Below, in pieces: positions 6,317 to 7,112 of a stretch of DNA of 7,112 nucleotides; position 1 is the stretch's first letter; every line of letters begins with the position of its first letter. Source of the DNA: FEN-1219 sp035644475 (GTDB lineage: Bacteria; Pseudomonadota; Gammaproteobacteria; Steroidobacterales; Rariloculaceae); NCBI GenBank assembly GCA_035644475.1, contig DASQOL010000198.1, positions 1 through 7,112 on the forward strand, read 5' to 3'. Made by a program: the position numbers and the translations under genes. The notes below the pieces were generated by a model. It did no database searches. It was given only the letters and a program-made list of their open reading frames with translations, and was not told where the DNA came from.

Positions 6317-7112
6317 TCAACCTTCGGACCGATCGCGCACGTGCTCCAGGAACCAACGATAGGTGCTCTGAATACCGTCGCGCAGTGTTATGCGGGGGCG
6401 CCAGCCAAGCTCCGTGAGCTTCGTGACGTCGAGCAGCTTGCGTGGCGTGCCGTCGGGCTTGCTGCGATCGTGCACGATCTCGCCGTCGAAGCCCACGATC
6501 TCGCGCACGAGCTTCGCGAGCTCCGCGATCGTGAGGTCCTCGCCGCAGCCCACGTTGATGATCTCGGGCGAGTCGTAGCGGTCCATCAGGAAGCAGACTG
6601 CGTCGGCGAGATCGTCGACGTGCAGGAACTCGCGCCGCGGCGTGCCCGACCCCCAGATCGTGACCGTCGGGTCGCGGCGGACTTTGGCTTCGTGAAACTT
6701 CCGGATCAACGCGGGCAGCACGTGCGAGGTCGCGAGATCGAAGTTGTCGCCGGGTCCATAGAGGTTGGTCGGCATCGCCGAGATCGCGTTGAAGCCGTAT
6801 TGAAGCGCGAACGCCTGGCACATCTTGATGCCCGCGATCTTGGCCACGGCGTACCACTGGTTGGTCGGCTCGAGAGGCCCCGTGAGCAGCGAGTCCTCGT
6901 GCAGCGGCTGCGGCGCGAGCCGCGGATAGATGCAGCTCGACCCCAGGAAACAAAACTTGCGGACGCCGTGCCGATGCGAGGCGTCGATCACATTGTTCTG
7001 GATCAACAGATTGTCGCGAATGAAGTCCGCGGGATGCGTGTCGTTCGCGAGGATGCCGCCGACTTTCGCCGCCGCCATGAACACGTACTCGGGCCGGCTG
7101 TCGGCAAAGAAC
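6317..7112 (-). CDS. fcl: GDP-L-fucose synthase, 5' part beyond the window
   Basis: This NADPH-dependent epimerase/reductase converts GDP-4-keto-6-deoxy-D-mannose to GDP-L-fucose in the cytoplasm. It is an extended short-chain dehydrogenase. About 264 C-terminal residues are visible; roughly 50 N-terminal residues, including the Rossmann glycine motif, lie beyond the right edge. The frame is open to position 7112 and its first residues (RPEYVFMAAAKVGGI) are conserved in mid-protein of this family, so no start is present in the window. Catalytic features are GSSCIYP (Ser and Cys), NQWYAVAKIAGIK (Tyr-x3-Lys) and ATSHVLPALIRKFHEA, with the His that acts in epimerisation in the E. coli enzyme. 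REFLHVDDLADA and the C-terminal INVGCGEDLTI also match. It precedes the FkbM methyltransferase gene by 16 bases. A GDP-mannose 4,6-dehydratase gene (gmd) would be expected upstream, to the right. Confidence 0.95.
   Translation of the reverse strand, partial: FFADSRPEYVFMAAAKVGGILANDTHPADFIRDNLLIQNNVIDASHRHGVRKFCFLGSSCIYPRLAPQPLHEDSLLTGPLEPTNQWYAVAKIAGIKMCQAFALQYGFNAISAMPTNLYGPGDNFDLATSHVLPALIRKFHEAKVRRDPTVTIWGSGTPRREFLHVDDLADAVCFLMDRYDSPEIINVGCGEDLTIAELAKLVREIVGFDGEIVHDRSKPDGTPRKLLDVTKLTELGWRPRITLRDGIQSTYRWFLEHVRDRSEG

Overview
This is a GC-rich stretch with strongly G/C-ending codons, typical of a high-GC proteobacterium. Taxonomy below that level cannot be read from the window. It holds six protein-coding genes and no RNA genes, insertion sequences or CRISPR arrays that I can see. 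Five genes are complete, and one runs off the right edge.

Left part (1-3375): a Bcr/CflA-type MFS drug exporter on the + strand (197-1435) converges on an Atm1-type ABC half-transporter on the - strand (1531-3375). The 95-base gap between them contains an unexpected element. Directly after the ABC gene's TAG stop, the same frame stays open for 23 codons, encodes a hydrophobic segment followed by a basic tail, and keeps the G/C-ending codon pattern of a real gene. It then ends at TAA inside an 11-base tandem repeat.

Middle part (3376-4673): upstream of the ABC gene, on the same strand, is a secreted protein (3442-4452). It has a signal peptide, an N-terminal Asp-rich two-cysteine module and two PPC-like beta-sandwich repeats. 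A perfect 9-bp hairpin lies between this gene and the ABC gene. The two may form a transcription unit of envelope or metal/thiol stress function, but this is inferred only from adjacency. A 221-base divergent region separates this gene from the right-hand part.

Right part (4674-7112): this is a sugar-decoration locus. A fucosyltransferase-like glycosyltransferase (+, 4674-5579) converges, with a 7-base gap, on an FkbM-family methyltransferase (-, 5587-6300). That gene lies 16 bases downstream of a GDP-L-fucose synthase (-, 6317 to beyond 7112). Together they suggest synthesis of GDP-L-fucose, its transfer to a surface glycan, and O-methylation of a sugar. The block is probably the edge of a larger polysaccharide or glycan cluster continuing to the right.

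No clearly new system is evident. The points most worth checking are the hidden in-frame C-terminal tail of the ABC transporter, the Asp-rich double-PPC secreted protein beside it, and the fucose gene set with a divergent bacterial fucosyltransferase-like enzyme.
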